Shown: positions 26,338 through 35,691 of the stretch, piece after piece | Numbering within the stretch: position 1 is the first letter of the stretch | Layout of the letters: every line of letters starts with the position of its first letter | From: Mycobacterium sp. | Lineage (GTDB): Bacteria; Actinomycetota; Actinomycetes; Mycobacteriales; Mycobacteriaceae | Direction of reading: 5' to 3' | Assembly (NCBI GenBank): GCA_021732005.1 | Contig: JAKFVT010000056.1 | Coordinates: forward strand, 62,001 to 126,000 | Length of the DNA stretch: 64,000 nucleotides | The notes under the pieces: generated by a model | Told to the model about the DNA's origin: nothing | Database searches by the model: none | Seen by the model: the letters and a program-made list of their open reading frames with translations, nothing else | Translations under genes and position numbers: made by a program

Positions 26338-28437
26338 TTACGCGCGTTCGGCTGGTTCGATCTCTGCGCGAGAGAACGCCGGCCACCAGATCGCCGGGCC
26401 GATCAGGGTGAACAGCGCCGGGATCACCACCGTACGAACCACGAAGGTGTCCAGCAGGATGCCCAGGCCGACGATGATCCCCAGCTGCGTGAGCACGATC
26501 AGCGGCAGCACGCCCAGCACGGTGAACACGGCCGCCAGCACGATCCCGGCGCTGGTGATGACCGCGCCGGTCGCGGAGACCGCCCGCACGATGCCGCCGC
26601 GGGTGCCGTGCTGGGGGGTCTCCTCGCGGGCGCGGGTGACCAGGAAGATCGTGTAGTCCACGCCGAGGGCGACCAGGAACAGGAACGCGAACAGCGGGGT
26701 GGTGTTGTCCAGCGCGGGAAAGCCGAGCAGGTGCACGCTGACCCAACCGCCCAGGCCGAGCGCGGCCATGGTGGACAGCACGGTGGCGGCGACCAGAATA
26801 AGCGGCGCCAGAGCCGCCCGCAGCAGGATGTACAGCACCGCGAGAACGACGATCAGGATCGCCGGGATCACCACCCACCGGTCGTGTACGGCGGCATTCT
26901 TGGCGTCCAGTGCCTGCGCATCCGATCCGCCCACCAGCGCCCCAGGGTCGGCTCGGTGGACTGAATTACGAAGGGCGGCAATGGTATCGAATGACGCGTC
27001 GGAGGCGGGCTCGGCGGCGAGCACGACCTGCCATTGGCTGAGGCCGCTGGCTGAGTTGCCCGCCGGGTTGACCGAGATGACGCCCGGGGTGGTCCGGATG
27101 GCCTCCTCCAGCGCGGCGCCGGCGTCGCTGCGACCGATGACCCGCGTCGGGTCGGTCAAGCCGCTGGGGAAGTGTGCCGACAGCGTCCGGTAACCGGCCA
27201 CCGAGTCGGCGCTTACCCGGAACTGGTCGATCTGGTTGAGCCCCACCGGGGTTGCCAGCAAGCCGGTCGCCAGCACGATCAGCACAGCCGTGGAGGCTAC
27301 GGTGACCCGGCCGGCATGGTTGGACACCCAGTCGGCCACCCGATGCCAGGCACCGGTCGCGGTGATCTGTTCCCCATCGGGGCGAGGGATGAACGGCCAG
27401 AACAGCTTCGGGCCGCACAGTGCCAGCAGCGGCGGCAGCATCAGTAGCACGAACACGGCCGCGACCACCAGCCCGGACGCGGCCTGTACGCCGAGGCTGC
27501 GGGTGCTCGGTGATGACGCGAACAGCAGGGTCAGCAGCGCCAGCACCACGGTGGCATTGCTGGCCGCGATCGCAGGCCCGGCGAACCGGACCGCGGTGCG
27601 CAGCGCCGCCCGATGATCTTCTGTCGAACGCAATTCCTCCCGATAACGCGAAATCAACAGCAGCGCGTAGTTTGTCCCCGCGCCGAACACGAGAACGCTG
27701 GTGATGCCCGACGTCGAACCGTCGGCGGTCATGCCGGTGCCTTCGGCGATCGCCGAACCCACCACCGCGGCCACCCGGTCGGCGAAAGCGATGACGAGAA
27801 GTGGCACCAGCCATAGCACCGGTGATCGGTAGGTGATGATCAGCAGCAGCGCGACCACCGCGCCGGTGACGGCCAGCAGGGTGATGTTGGCGCCGGAGAA
27901 CGCATTCGCGATGTCGGCGCCGAACGCCGGGCCGCCGGTGACGTTGGTTGTCAGGTCGTCGGGCAGTCCCGACTTGGCGGCCTCCCGCAGCGACTTGACT
28001 TCGTCGTTGAGCGCGAAGCCGGACAGTGTGGAGTCAACCGGGACCGGGGCGAGCGCGGCCTTGCCGTCCTCGGATGCGGTGACCGGAATCGGTGGACCAC
28101 CCGTGCCGGTAACGGCGACCATTCGCCCGCGGGCCGCGTCGGCGGCGGCCAGGTCGGCCGGTGTCAGCGCCGCGCCGTCGGTGCGCGTGACGACGAGGAT
28201 CACCGGCGCCGCACCACCACCGGGAAACTCCTTGAGCACTGCGGCAGCTTTGGCGGATTCCGCGCTGGGCGGAAGTGCGACCGGTGACTGATCGGCCGAC
28301 GAGCCCTGCCCAATGACGCCCATCAGCCCACCGCCGATCACCGCGATGATCAGCGCCAACAGCCAGGAAAACCGCTTGCTGACAAGCTCGCCGACGCGGT
28401 CCCAGACGGGTCGCCGGCCCTCGAGTCCTCGGTGCAT
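26338..28437 (-). CDS. MMPL-family RND transporter
   Basis: The 699-residue RND-superfamily lipid or small-molecule transporter has two repeats, each starting with a transmembrane helix, an extracytoplasmic domain and a block of membrane helices. The proton-relay region is visible in both halves: FGAGTNYALLLISRYREEL and LGVDYTIFLVTRAREE. At ~700 residues it belongs to the shorter actinobacterial MmpL-like group without a long C-terminal domain. It is divergent from a MarR gene, the usual layout for an efflux pump under local repression. Confidence 0.9.
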   Translation of the reverse strand: MHRGLEGRRPVWDRVGELVSKRFSWLLALIIAVIGGGLMGVIGQGSSADQSPVALPPSAESAKAAAVLKEFPGGGAAPVILVVTRTDGAALTPADLAAADAARGRMVAVTGTGGPPIPVTASEDGKAALAPVPVDSTLSGFALNDEVKSLREAAKSGLPDDLTTNVTGGPAFGADIANAFSGANITLLAVTGAVVALLLIITYRSPVLWLVPLLVIAFADRVAAVVGSAIAEGTGMTADGSTSGITSVLVFGAGTNYALLLISRYREELRSTEDHRAALRTAVRFAGPAIAASNATVVLALLTLLFASSPSTRSLGVQAASGLVVAAVFVLLMLPPLLALCGPKLFWPFIPRPDGEQITATGAWHRVADWVSNHAGRVTVASTAVLIVLATGLLATPVGLNQIDQFRVSADSVAGYRTLSAHFPSGLTDPTRVIGRSDAGAALEEAIRTTPGVISVNPAGNSASGLSQWQVVLAAEPASDASFDTIAALRNSVHRADPGALVGGSDAQALDAKNAAVHDRWVVIPAILIVVLAVLYILLRAALAPLILVAATVLSTMAALGLGGWVSVHLLGFPALDNTTPLFAFLFLVALGVDYTIFLVTRAREETPQHGTRGGIVRAVSATGAVITSAGIVLAAVFTVLGVLPLIVLTQLGIIVGLGILLDTFVVRTVVIPALFTLIGPAIWWPAFSRAEIEPAERA

Positions 28438-28459
28438 GTCCCCAACATAGCTTCATTTT

Positions 28460-28482
28460 CTTAACATTTCATCTACTTAACA
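28460..28482. promoter_or_regulatory. direct repeats in the MmpL/MarR divergent promoter
   Basis: Two copies of CTTAACA begin 16 bases apart in an AT-rich 60-base gap between the divergent start codons. They may be half-sites for the adjacent MarR regulator or part of a promoter. They are direct and not inverted, which is less typical for MarR. Confidence 0.3.
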
Positions 28483-28496
28483 GATACGCTGGTGGA

Positions 28497-28970
28497 ATGG
28501 ACCCATCCGGCCGGCCCGCCCTGGAGGCCGCCGTGGTCGCCGACGTCCAGGCGCTGTCCGCCGAATCGGATCAGATCGGCCGGGCATTCGCCGGCATCCA
28601 CCGGTTGTCGGCGAACGATTTCCGCGCACTGGTGCACGTGATGGTCGCCGAGAACGCCGGCAGCCCGCTGACCGCCGGGGAGCTGCGCACCCGGATGGGA
28701 CTCTCGGGTGCGGCGATCACCTACCTGGTCGAGCGGATGATCGAATCCGGCCACCTGCGGCGCGACTCCGACCCAACCGACCGGCGCAAGGTGCTTCTGC
28801 GCTACGCCGACCACGGCATCGAGGTCGGCCGGGCATTCTTCACGCCGCTGGCAACCCACACCCACCGCGCCCTCGACGAGATACCCGACTCTGATCTCGA
28901 GGCGGCCCATCGGGTGTTCACCGCGGTACTGGCGGCGATGACGGACTTCCGCGCCGATCTGAATTCATAG
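28497..28970 (+). CDS. MarR-family regulator
   Basis: The 157-residue winged-helix regulator has DNA-binding residues at about 55-100 (LTAGELRTRMGLSGAAITYL, then VERMIESGHLRRDSDPTDRR with the wing arginines DRRK). N- and C-terminal helices form the dimer interface. The short divergent gap to the MmpL gene suggests that it represses the transporter and itself. Confidence 0.9.
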   Translation: MDPSGRPALEAAVVADVQALSAESDQIGRAFAGIHRLSANDFRALVHVMVAENAGSPLTAGELRTRMGLSGAAITYLVERMIESGHLRRDSDPTDRRKVLLRYADHGIEVGRAFFTPLATHTHRALDEIPDSDLEAAHRVFTAVLAAMTDFRADLNS

Positions 28971-29079
28971 CCGGTCCACTTGGCGGCCGCGGCATTTTTG
29001 CCGACTTTGCTGCGAGCCATGGTGAAGTAGGCAAAGCTATTGGCGTCTAACGGGTCCTGGGGAATCGGGTGATTGCGCG

Positions 29080-30777
29080 ATGAAGCGAACCAAACAACTC
29101 TGCGTCGGCGTCGCGGCGGCAGGCATCTTCGGTCTGGGGTCAACGGTCGCGACCGCGATCGCCTACGCCGATTCGCCGGATTCCGCCGCGGGCCCGTCGG
29201 CCGGCTCGTCGAAGGCAAGCACCACCAATGCGGGGCCGAAAGCCCGCAATCGTACAACCACCGCGGGCGCGGTGAGTCAACCCGCGAAGTCGTCCGCGGT
29301 CCGTAAACCCGCGGCGGCGGTACGTACATCGGCAAGCCCAGCGGCAGAGGCTCTTTCGGTGGCCCTGTCCAGTCTGGGCATCACGCCGGTGGTCTCCGGC
29401 GGCGGCGGCGCCTCGTCGACGACGTCGCCCGCGGTCGGCCGCAGCCGTCGCGGCCTGGTGATGACGGCAACCGCGTCCGCGGCCGCGGCAAGCAACGGCG
29501 GATCGGTCAGCACGCTGGCCGCCGGCACGCCGACCCACGTGCTGGTGATCGGGATCGACGGAACGAATCTCAGCGCCATCCTGTCCAACCCTGACAACGT
29601 CAACCTGCAAGCCTTGATGACAACCGGCACCACCGCAGCGTCCACCATGGTCGGGCACACCACGATGTCCAACCCGTCGTGGACGGGCATCTTGACCGGC
29701 GTGTGGAGTGAGAAGACAGGTCTGTTCAACAATGTCTTCACGCCGTGGACCTACGACAAGTGGCCGACGGTCTTCAATCAGCTCGAGGCCTCCGATCCCA
29801 ACATCCAGACCACGGCGATCGCGGACTGGGAGAACATCGCCCAGATCGCCGGGGCCGGTTCGATTCCCGCCGACGTGATCAAGTTCTTCCCGAAGTACAA
29901 CAACAGCTGGCTGGACACCGACGACCTGGTGGGTCAGGCGTCCGTCGATGCGATCAACGGCACCACCGCTGGCGTCTCGAGCTTCAATTTCACCTACTTC
30001 GTCGGAGTCGACAACACCGGGCACGAGTACGACGCCGGGTCGCAGCAGTACAAGGATGCGCTGAAGAACGTCGACGACAACGTCGGCGACATCATGGCCG
30101 CGGTCACCGACTGGAACTCCGCGCATCCTGATGAGAAGTGGACCGTGCTGGTGACCACCGACCACGGCCAGGTGCCGTGGCCGACGATCCGGCTCGGCTC
30201 GGACATGCGGGCGCACGGCTTCCAAACGCCATGGGAAACAACCACGTTCGTGATCGCCAACGGCACCGGCTTCACCCCGGGGGCGATCAACAACACTTAT
30301 TCGAACATCGACATCACCCCCACGGTGGACGCCCTGTTCGGGCTGACGCCGCCGTCCTATTCGGCCGGTTCGCCTCTGATGGACCTCGCCGGAAGTGATT
30401 ACAAGCCCGTGGTGCCCGGCTTCGACGGGATCAACCAAGCGCTGACCGACGCGATCGCGATGTACGGGTATCCCGACGTGGCGACCAACATCGCCCTGGA
30501 CCTCCGGACCGTCGTGGGATTCGTTCCCTATTTCGTGTACTCGGTCTTCAACGGCCTCACCGCGGACATGACCGGACCGTTCAAGCTGCCGATTCAGTTC
30601 GTCGGTGCGGTGCTCTATCAGCTGGTCAACATCCCGGCGCAGATCATCGCCCGGTTGACCGGGGTGACCGGCAACCAGATCATCCCGCCGGACCTGTGGC
30701 CGTACACGCCGGTGCCCGGTGTTCAGCCGTTGCCGCCCGCTCCTGCTCTGCCGACACCCGCCGCCATCGCAGTCTGA
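29080..30777 (+). CDS. secreted alkaline-phosphatase-superfamily protein (type I phosphodiesterase/NPP-like)
   Basis: The 565-residue protein is predicted to be exported: signal peptide at residues 1-~30 (CVGVAAAGIFGLGSTVATAI, cleavage near AYA). A Ser/Ala/Thr-rich linker runs to about residue 150. The catalytic domain shows metal-site motifs VIGIDGTN (D160), a nucleophile region TMSNPSWTGILTG (likely S197), VGVDNTGHEY and VTTDHGQ. These fit the binuclear-metal phosphodiesterase/sulfatase superfamily. The C-terminal ~120 residues are hydrophobic and Pro-rich and may associate with the envelope. The substrate is unknown. Confidence 0.85.
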   Translation: MKRTKQLCVGVAAAGIFGLGSTVATAIAYADSPDSAAGPSAGSSKASTTNAGPKARNRTTTAGAVSQPAKSSAVRKPAAAVRTSASPAAEALSVALSSLGITPVVSGGGGASSTTSPAVGRSRRGLVMTATASAAAASNGGSVSTLAAGTPTHVLVIGIDGTNLSAILSNPDNVNLQALMTTGTTAASTMVGHTTMSNPSWTGILTGVWSEKTGLFNNVFTPWTYDKWPTVFNQLEASDPNIQTTAIADWENIAQIAGAGSIPADVIKFFPKYNNSWLDTDDLVGQASVDAINGTTAGVSSFNFTYFVGVDNTGHEYDAGSQQYKDALKNVDDNVGDIMAAVTDWNSAHPDEKWTVLVTTDHGQVPWPTIRLGSDMRAHGFQTPWETTTFVIANGTGFTPGAINNTYSNIDITPTVDALFGLTPPSYSAGSPLMDLAGSDYKPVVPGFDGINQALTDAIAMYGYPDVATNIALDLRTVVGFVPYFVYSVFNGLTADMTGPFKLPIQFVGAVLYQLVNIPAQIIARLTGVTGNQIIPPDLWPYTPVPGVQPLPPAPALPTPAAIAV

Positions 30778-30820
30778 GTCTCAGGGGCGGCTGTCGGCAC
30801 CTCCTGGTTAGCTGGGCTGC

Positions 30821-31933
30821 GTGCTCGACACCGTCGCCGTGGAGAACTATCGGTCGCTGCGCCGGCTGATCCTGCCGCTGCGCGGGCTCAACGTGGTCAC
30901 CGGTGCCAACGGCGCCGGGAAGTCCAGTCTGTACCGGGCGCTGCGGTTGCTGGCCGACTCGGCGCGCAACGGCGCGGTCAGTGCGCTGGCTCGGGAGGGA
31001 GGGCTGAGCTCGACGATGTGGGCCGGGCCGGGCAAGACGGGTCCGGTGAGCCTCAAGCTCGGCTTCGCCGGTGAGGACTTCGGTTACGCCGTGGACTTCG
31101 GCCTGCCCCAGGAGACCGAAACAGCCTTCAACCTGGACCCCGAGATCAAATCGGAAGCCGTGTGGGCCGGTGCGACCTTGCGGCCCTCGGCACTGCTGGC
31201 TCAGCGGTCGGTGCGCACCGTTCTGCTCCGCGATGCCGACGACAGCTGGCACCCGGCGGCCACGCTGCGGCCGTTCGACAGCATGCTCAGCGAAGTCGCT
31301 GACCCGCAGGCTGCGCCCGAACTGCTGGCGTTGCGCGAGCGGGTCCGGTCGTGGCGGTTCTACGACCACGTCCGCACGGACAGCGACGCACCGGCCCGCC
31401 AGCCGCAGATCGGCACCCGCACAATGGTTTTGAGTCACGACGGGGCGGATCTTGCCGCAGCACTGCAAACCATCGCCGAGATCGGTGACGCCGGCGCACT
31501 GGCCGAGGCCGTGGACAACGCGTTCCCCGGCAGCAGGGTGCAGATCCGCACCGAAGGCCGCTTCGAGGTGACGCTGCGTCAGCCCGGCATGCTGCGCGCC
31601 CTCACCGCGGCCGAGCTGTCCGACGGCACGCTGCGCTACCTGCTGTGGGCCGCCGCGCTGCTCACGCCGCGACCGGCCGAGCTGACCGTGCTCAACGAAC
31701 CGGAGTCCAGCCTGCACCCCGATCTGTTGCCGGCACTGGCCGCGCTCATCGCCAGGTCCTCGGAACGCTCGCAGATCGTGGTCGTCACGCACTCCGCCCC
31801 CTTGGTCGAGGCGCTGCGCGGGCGACAGCACGACTGGAACGCGATCGAGCTCACCAAGGAGCAGGGCCAGACCGCGATAGTCGGCCAGGGCCTACTGGAC
31901 GAGCCTTCCTGGCACTGGCCTGCACGGGGATGA
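30821..31933 (+). CDS. AAA/ABC-type ATPase (RecF/SMC-like, AAA_21)
   Basis: The 370-residue ATPase has Walker A in VVTGANGAGKSSLY (about residues 25-38), an ABC-signature-like LSDGTLRYLLW, and Walker B LTVLNEPESSLHP followed by a VVVTHSAPLVEAL switch. This is the head-only type of RecF/OLD-related ATPase. No TOPRIM nuclease domain or partner nuclease gene is adjacent. The start is GTG 30821. The role is unknown; DNA repair or defence precedents exist for the superfamily. Confidence 0.8.
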   Translation: MLDTVAVENYRSLRRLILPLRGLNVVTGANGAGKSSLYRALRLLADSARNGAVSALAREGGLSSTMWAGPGKTGPVSLKLGFAGEDFGYAVDFGLPQETETAFNLDPEIKSEAVWAGATLRPSALLAQRSVRTVLLRDADDSWHPAATLRPFDSMLSEVADPQAAPELLALRERVRSWRFYDHVRTDSDAPARQPQIGTRTMVLSHDGADLAAALQTIAEIGDAGALAEAVDNAFPGSRVQIRTEGRFEVTLRQPGMLRALTAAELSDGTLRYLLWAAALLTPRPAELTVLNEPESSLHPDLLPALAALIARSSERSQIVVVTHSAPLVEALRGRQHDWNAIELTKEQGQTAIVGQGLLDEPSWHWPARG

Positions 31934-31954
31934 ACCCACCTATCCTTGGGCATC

Positions 31955-33133
31955 ATGCGTGTGATGCTGGTCGGGTCGGGTGAGCTGAGTCGGGAATTGG
32001 TGCTGGCGTTCCAGCGACTCGGAGCCGAGGTGGTCGCCGTCGACCGCTACGCCGACGCACCGGCGCACGACGTCGCCGACGAGGCGCTGGTCGTGAAGAT
32101 CACCGACCCTGACGAGCTGACCGCCGCCATCGCCCGCGTCGAACCGGAGTACGTCGTCGTCGACACCAATGCCGTGGCCATCGACGCTCTCCGGGCGGCC
32201 GCCGACAGCGGAGCCACCCAGGTGGTGCCCGGTGTGTACGCCACCCAGCTGAGCCTGGACCGAGAGGGCATGCGCCGGCTGGCCGCCGACGAGTTGGGCC
32301 TGCCGACTGCGCCGTTCTGGTTCGCCGGATCGGTCGCGGAGCTGACCGCCGTCGCGGACCATGCCGGCTTCCCTCTGGTGGTCAAACCGGTGATCGGGGT
32401 TCCTGGTCAGGGCCAGTCGGTGCTGCTGCGCCCCGACGACGTCGAGCCCGCGTGGCAGCGCGCCGTCGCGGCCGGTGGCCGGGTGCCGCACAACCGGGTG
32501 CTGGCCGAGACCGTCGTCGAGATCGACTACGCCGTCACCTTGCTCACGGTGCGGACCGACGGGCCGGCCGGCCCGGCCCTGCACTTCTGCGAGCCGATCG
32601 GACATCGCCAGGTCGACGGCGGTGTCCTGGAGTCCTGGCAGCCCCAGCAGATGACGCTGGCAGCGCTCGGGGCGGCGAAGTCGGTGGCCGCACGGATCGT
32701 GCGGGCGCTCGGCGGCCGCGGCGTGTTCGGGGTCGAGCTGCTGGTACGAGGCGACGAAGTGTATTTCTCCGACGTCAGCGTGCGTCCCTACGACAGCGGG
32801 CTGGTCACGCTGCGCACCCAGCGGTTGTCGGAGTTCGAGCTGCATGCCCGTGCCGTTCTGGGGCTGACGGTCGACACCATCATGATCTCGCCGGGCGCCG
32901 CGGAGGTCACCTACGGCGGTGCCGAGGAGAGCGCCGGCCGCACCGATATCAATCCGGCGGTGCTGGCCGAGGCGATGGCGGTGCCGGAGAGCGACGTGCG
33001 CCTGCTGGGCCGGCACGAGGGTGCCGCGCGGTTGCGGCTGGGGGTCGCGCTGGCCACCGCATCCGATGTCACCACCGCCCGCGATAGGGTTCGCCAGGTG
33101 TCGACTGCCCTGCACCGGCTGTGGCAGCCGTGA
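31955..33133 (+). CDS. purT: formate-dependent phosphoribosylglycinamide formyltransferase
   Basis: This ATP-grasp enzyme makes formyl-GAR from GAR, formate and ATP in purine synthesis, as an alternative to PurN. The 392-residue sequence has the N-terminal fold MLVGSGELSRELVLAFQRLG, the ATP-grasp region with VVKPVIGVPGQGQS and RGVFGVELLVRGDEVYFSDV, and VRPYDSGLVTL. I chose ATG 31955; a TATCCT hexamer at 31941-31946 would make this a nearly leaderless message. TTG 31946 is also in frame. PurT, rhodanese and MetZ in this order match Rv0389-Rv0391. Confidence 0.93.
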   Translation: MRVMLVGSGELSRELVLAFQRLGAEVVAVDRYADAPAHDVADEALVVKITDPDELTAAIARVEPEYVVVDTNAVAIDALRAAADSGATQVVPGVYATQLSLDREGMRRLAADELGLPTAPFWFAGSVAELTAVADHAGFPLVVKPVIGVPGQGQSVLLRPDDVEPAWQRAVAAGGRVPHNRVLAETVVEIDYAVTLLTVRTDGPAGPALHFCEPIGHRQVDGGVLESWQPQQMTLAALGAAKSVAARIVRALGGRGVFGVELLVRGDEVYFSDVSVRPYDSGLVTLRTQRLSEFELHARAVLGLTVDTIMISPGAAEVTYGGAEESAGRTDINPAVLAEAMAVPESDVRLLGRHEGAARLRLGVALATASDVTTARDRVRQVSTALHRLWQP

Positions 33134-33570
33134 CCGAACGTGAGGACGACGGCGCCAGCCCGCTGCCCATTCTGATCGCACTGGGTGTTGCGGTTTTGGT
33201 GCTCGCCGCGGTGGGGATCGCCTGGCTGGTCGGCGACACGAAGCCTTTGAGCGAGGACGTGCTCGTCGGCCGCGCCGCTGTCGGACAGAACGACGCGCTG
33301 CAGCGCGACAGCTACTCGGATTTTCGCAAGTACACCTGCGCCGCGCAGCGGGGTGTCGAGGCGGATGTTCTTGGCGGCCAACAGAAATCGAAGGCTGCAC
33401 GTGGTGCTCGGTACGTCGACGATGTCACCGACGTGAAGATCGACGGTGACAAGGCCACCGCCACAGTCGTCTACCACTTCGAGAAGGCGGCCGACGCCAA
33501 GCTCAAGACCCCGATGACGTTCGTCCGGGAGAACGGGCAGTGGACCGTCTGCTCGCCCGGTCCGGTCTGA
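33130..33570 (+). CDS. single-pass membrane protein with small extracytoplasmic domain
   Basis: The 146-residue protein has a short acidic N terminus, one TM helix at about residues 12-34 (LPILIALGVAVLVLAAVGIA) and a ~105-residue NTF2/DUF4878-like outer domain with two cysteines (YTCAAQ and WTVCSPG) that could form a disulfide. It is similar in plan to the Rv0361-like protein of this window. The GTG start overlaps the purT stop (GTGA). This gene sits between purT and the rhodanese. Function is unknown. Confidence 0.7.
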   Translation: MTEREDDGASPLPILIALGVAVLVLAAVGIAWLVGDTKPLSEDVLVGRAAVGQNDALQRDSYSDFRKYTCAAQRGVEADVLGGQQKSKAARGARYVDDVTDVKIDGDKATATVVYHFEKAADAKLKTPMTFVRENGQWTVCSPGPV

Positions 33571-33604
33571 GAGCCATCCAGAATCGTGTGGAAGGATCGG
33601 ACGG

Positions 33605-34018
33605 GTGAGTTACGCAGGAGATATCACCCCTGAGGAGAGCTGGAAGCTGCTCAGCGAGAACCCCGAGGCGGTGCTGGTGGACTGCCGCACCGACGCCGAA
33701 TGGCGATGGGTCGGTGTGCCCGATCTGTCCAGCCTGGGCCGCAACGTGGTGTTCGTGGAGTGGAACCGCAGCAACGGTCAGCGCAACGAGGACTTCGTCG
33801 CCGAGCTGAACGCTGCCGGCGTGACGGCCGGCGAGCGTCCGGTGGTGTTCATCTGTCGCTCCGGGAATCGCTCGATTCCCGCAGCCGAGACGGCGACCGC
33901 AGCGGGAATCGCGCCCTCCTACAACATGCTTGACGGCTTCGAGGGCCAGCTCGATTCCGACGGCCATCGCGGCAGCAACGGCTGGCGCGCGCTGGGTCTG
34001 CCCTGGAAGCAGTCATGA
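33605..34018 (+). CDS. rhodanese-like sulfurtransferase (Rv0390-like)
   Basis: The single-domain rhodanese has 137 residues; the catalytic C84 lies in the active-site loop FICRSGNRS. The N-terminal half has the usual AVLVDCRTDAEWRWVG. It overlaps the metZ start by four bases, so it probably works with the sulfhydrylase in sulfur assimilation or persulfide handling, as Rv0390-Rv0391 are paired in M. tuberculosis. Confidence 0.92.
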   Translation: MSYAGDITPEESWKLLSENPEAVLVDCRTDAEWRWVGVPDLSSLGRNVVFVEWNRSNGQRNEDFVAELNAAGVTAGERPVVFICRSGNRSIPAAETATAAGIAPSYNMLDGFEGQLDSDGHRGSNGWRALGLPWKQS

Positions 34019-35235
34019 CCGACCCGACTGATCCGGTGCCGTCGGTCCGGATCCCCGCCCCGCTGCCCGACGGTGTCAGCCAGGCGACCATCGGGGTTCG
34101 GGGCGGCCTGCTGCGCTCGGAGTTCGAGGAGACCGCCGAGGGGCTGTACCTCACCTCTGGGTACGTGTACTCCTCGGCCGCCGAGGCCGAGAAGGCGTTC
34201 ACCGGCGAGATCGACCGGTACGTCTACTCCCGCTACGGCAACCCGACGATCTCGATGTTCGAGGAACGCCTGCGGCTGATCGAAGGTGCGCCCGCCGCGT
34301 TCGCCACCGCATCGGGGATGGCCGCGGTGTTCACCTCGCTGGGTGCGCTGCTGGGTGCCGGCGACCGATTGGTGGCCGCGCGCAGCCTGTTCGGCTCCTG
34401 CTTCGTGGTGTGTAACGAGATTCTGCCGCGCTGGGGTGTGGAGACCGTCTTCGTCGACGGCGACGACCTGTCGCAGTGGGAAGAGGCGCTGTCGGTGCCG
34501 ACGCAGGCCGTGTTCTTCGAGACCCCGTCCAATCCGATGCAGTCGCTGGTCGACATCGCGGCGGTCTCCGAGATGGCGCACGCTGCCGGGGCAAAGGTAG
34601 TGCTGGACAACGTTTTTGCCACCCCGCTGCTGCAGCAGGGCATCCCGCTCGGGGTGGACGTGGTGGTGTATTCGGGCACCAAGCACATTGACGGTCAGGG
34701 CCGGGTGCTCGGCGGTGCGATCCTCGGTGACAAGGAGTACATCGACGGTCCGGTGCAGAAACTGATGCGCCACACCGGTCCCGCGCTGTCCGCGTTCAAC
34801 GCCTGGGTGCTGTTGAAGGGCCTGGAGACGATGGCGGTGCGGGTGGATTATTCGAATCGCTCCGCGCAGCGCGTCGCCGAGTTCCTGGAAGCCCAGCCGG
34901 GCGTCAACTGGGTGAAATACCCGTTCCTGGAATCACATCCGCAGTTCGACCTGGCGAAGCGGCAGATGCGCGGCGGCGGCACGGTGGTGACATTCGAACT
35001 GGACGGCGGCAAGGCTCGGGCTTTCGAGGTGCTCGACAAGCTTCAGGTCATCGACATCTCGAACAACCTCGGCGACGCCAAGACGCTGATCACGCATCCG
35101 GCGACCACCACGCACCGTGCGATGGGGCCGGAGGGCCGCGCCTCGATCGGGCTCGGTGACGGGGTGGTTCGGATCTCGGTGGGGCTGGAAGGCACCGAGG
35201 ACCTGATCGCCGACCTGGATCGCGCGCTGGGCTAG
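34015..35235 (+). CDS. metZ: O-succinylhomoserine sulfhydrylase
   Basis: This PLP enzyme of the Cys/Met metabolism family makes homocysteine from O-succinylhomoserine and sulfide. The 406 residues match MetZ. The PLP lysine is K223 in VYSGTKHIDGQGRVLGG; YSRYGNPT and the C-terminal SIGLGDGVVRISVGLE are typical. The start overlaps the rhodanese stop. Confidence 0.95.
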   Translation: MTDPTDPVPSVRIPAPLPDGVSQATIGVRGGLLRSEFEETAEGLYLTSGYVYSSAAEAEKAFTGEIDRYVYSRYGNPTISMFEERLRLIEGAPAAFATASGMAAVFTSLGALLGAGDRLVAARSLFGSCFVVCNEILPRWGVETVFVDGDDLSQWEEALSVPTQAVFFETPSNPMQSLVDIAAVSEMAHAAGAKVVLDNVFATPLLQQGIPLGVDVVVYSGTKHIDGQGRVLGGAILGDKEYIDGPVQKLMRHTGPALSAFNAWVLLKGLETMAVRVDYSNRSAQRVAEFLEAQPGVNWVKYPFLESHPQFDLAKRQMRGGGTVVTFELDGGKARAFEVLDKLQVIDISNNLGDAKTLITHPATTTHRAMGPEGRASIGLGDGVVRISVGLEGTEDLIADLDRALG

Positions 35236-35237
35236 CG

Positions 35238-35684
35238 GTGTCCCGGAAATCTGACGCCAAGAAGGCCCGCCGCAAGAAGCGGCAGGCAAGCCGTGACGAG
35301 CGCTGGTTGCCCGGCGACGTGAAGGGCGCCCTCGACGACGTCGACGTCGAATTGGCCCAAGCGGTCGAGACATTCGACGAGTGGCTGACAGCCCGGGGCT
35401 GGACGTTCGACGCCGAGTTCTCCACCGACACTCTGATCAGCTGGTTCTTCGAGCCGTCGGCTGCCGCGGTGGTCGACGAGGGGTACGAGCCGGTCACCCG
35501 GATCTGGATCACGGCCTCGGGTGAGGACGACGACTTCCCGGAGCGGGTCAAGGCGGTGCTGGTCGGCACCGGCGAAGACGCGGGTGCCCTCTACACCGTC
35601 GAGCCGGAAGTGCTTCTCGCCCAGATCGACCCGATTGAGGCCTACCGGCCCGGGGACGCCGTGCCGGTCCTCGGCGAGGCCTAG
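35238..35684 (+). CDS. conserved hypothetical protein, 148 aa
   Basis: This soluble protein has a strongly basic N terminus (SRKSDAKKARRKKRQASRDE) and an acidic remainder that contains EWLTARGWTFDAEFSTDTLI and WFFEPSA. The GTG start is two bases after the metZ stop, so it is probably the last gene of the purT-metZ transcription unit. No domain is recognised. Confidence 0.7.
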   Translation: MSRKSDAKKARRKKRQASRDERWLPGDVKGALDDVDVELAQAVETFDEWLTARGWTFDAEFSTDTLISWFFEPSAAAVVDEGYEPVTRIWITASGEDDDFPERVKAVLVGTGEDAGALYTVEPEVLLAQIDPIEAYRPGDAVPVLGEA

Positions 35685-35691
35685 GCACGCC

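Noticed and set aside
28460..28482. Inverted-repeat MarR operator
   Set aside because: The CTTAACA copies are direct, not inverted; they are kept only as direct repeats.
31940..33400. Long minus-strand open frame opposite purT
   Set aside because: It has shadow-frame composition (Arg, His, Gly, Asp repeats) opposite an intact purT.
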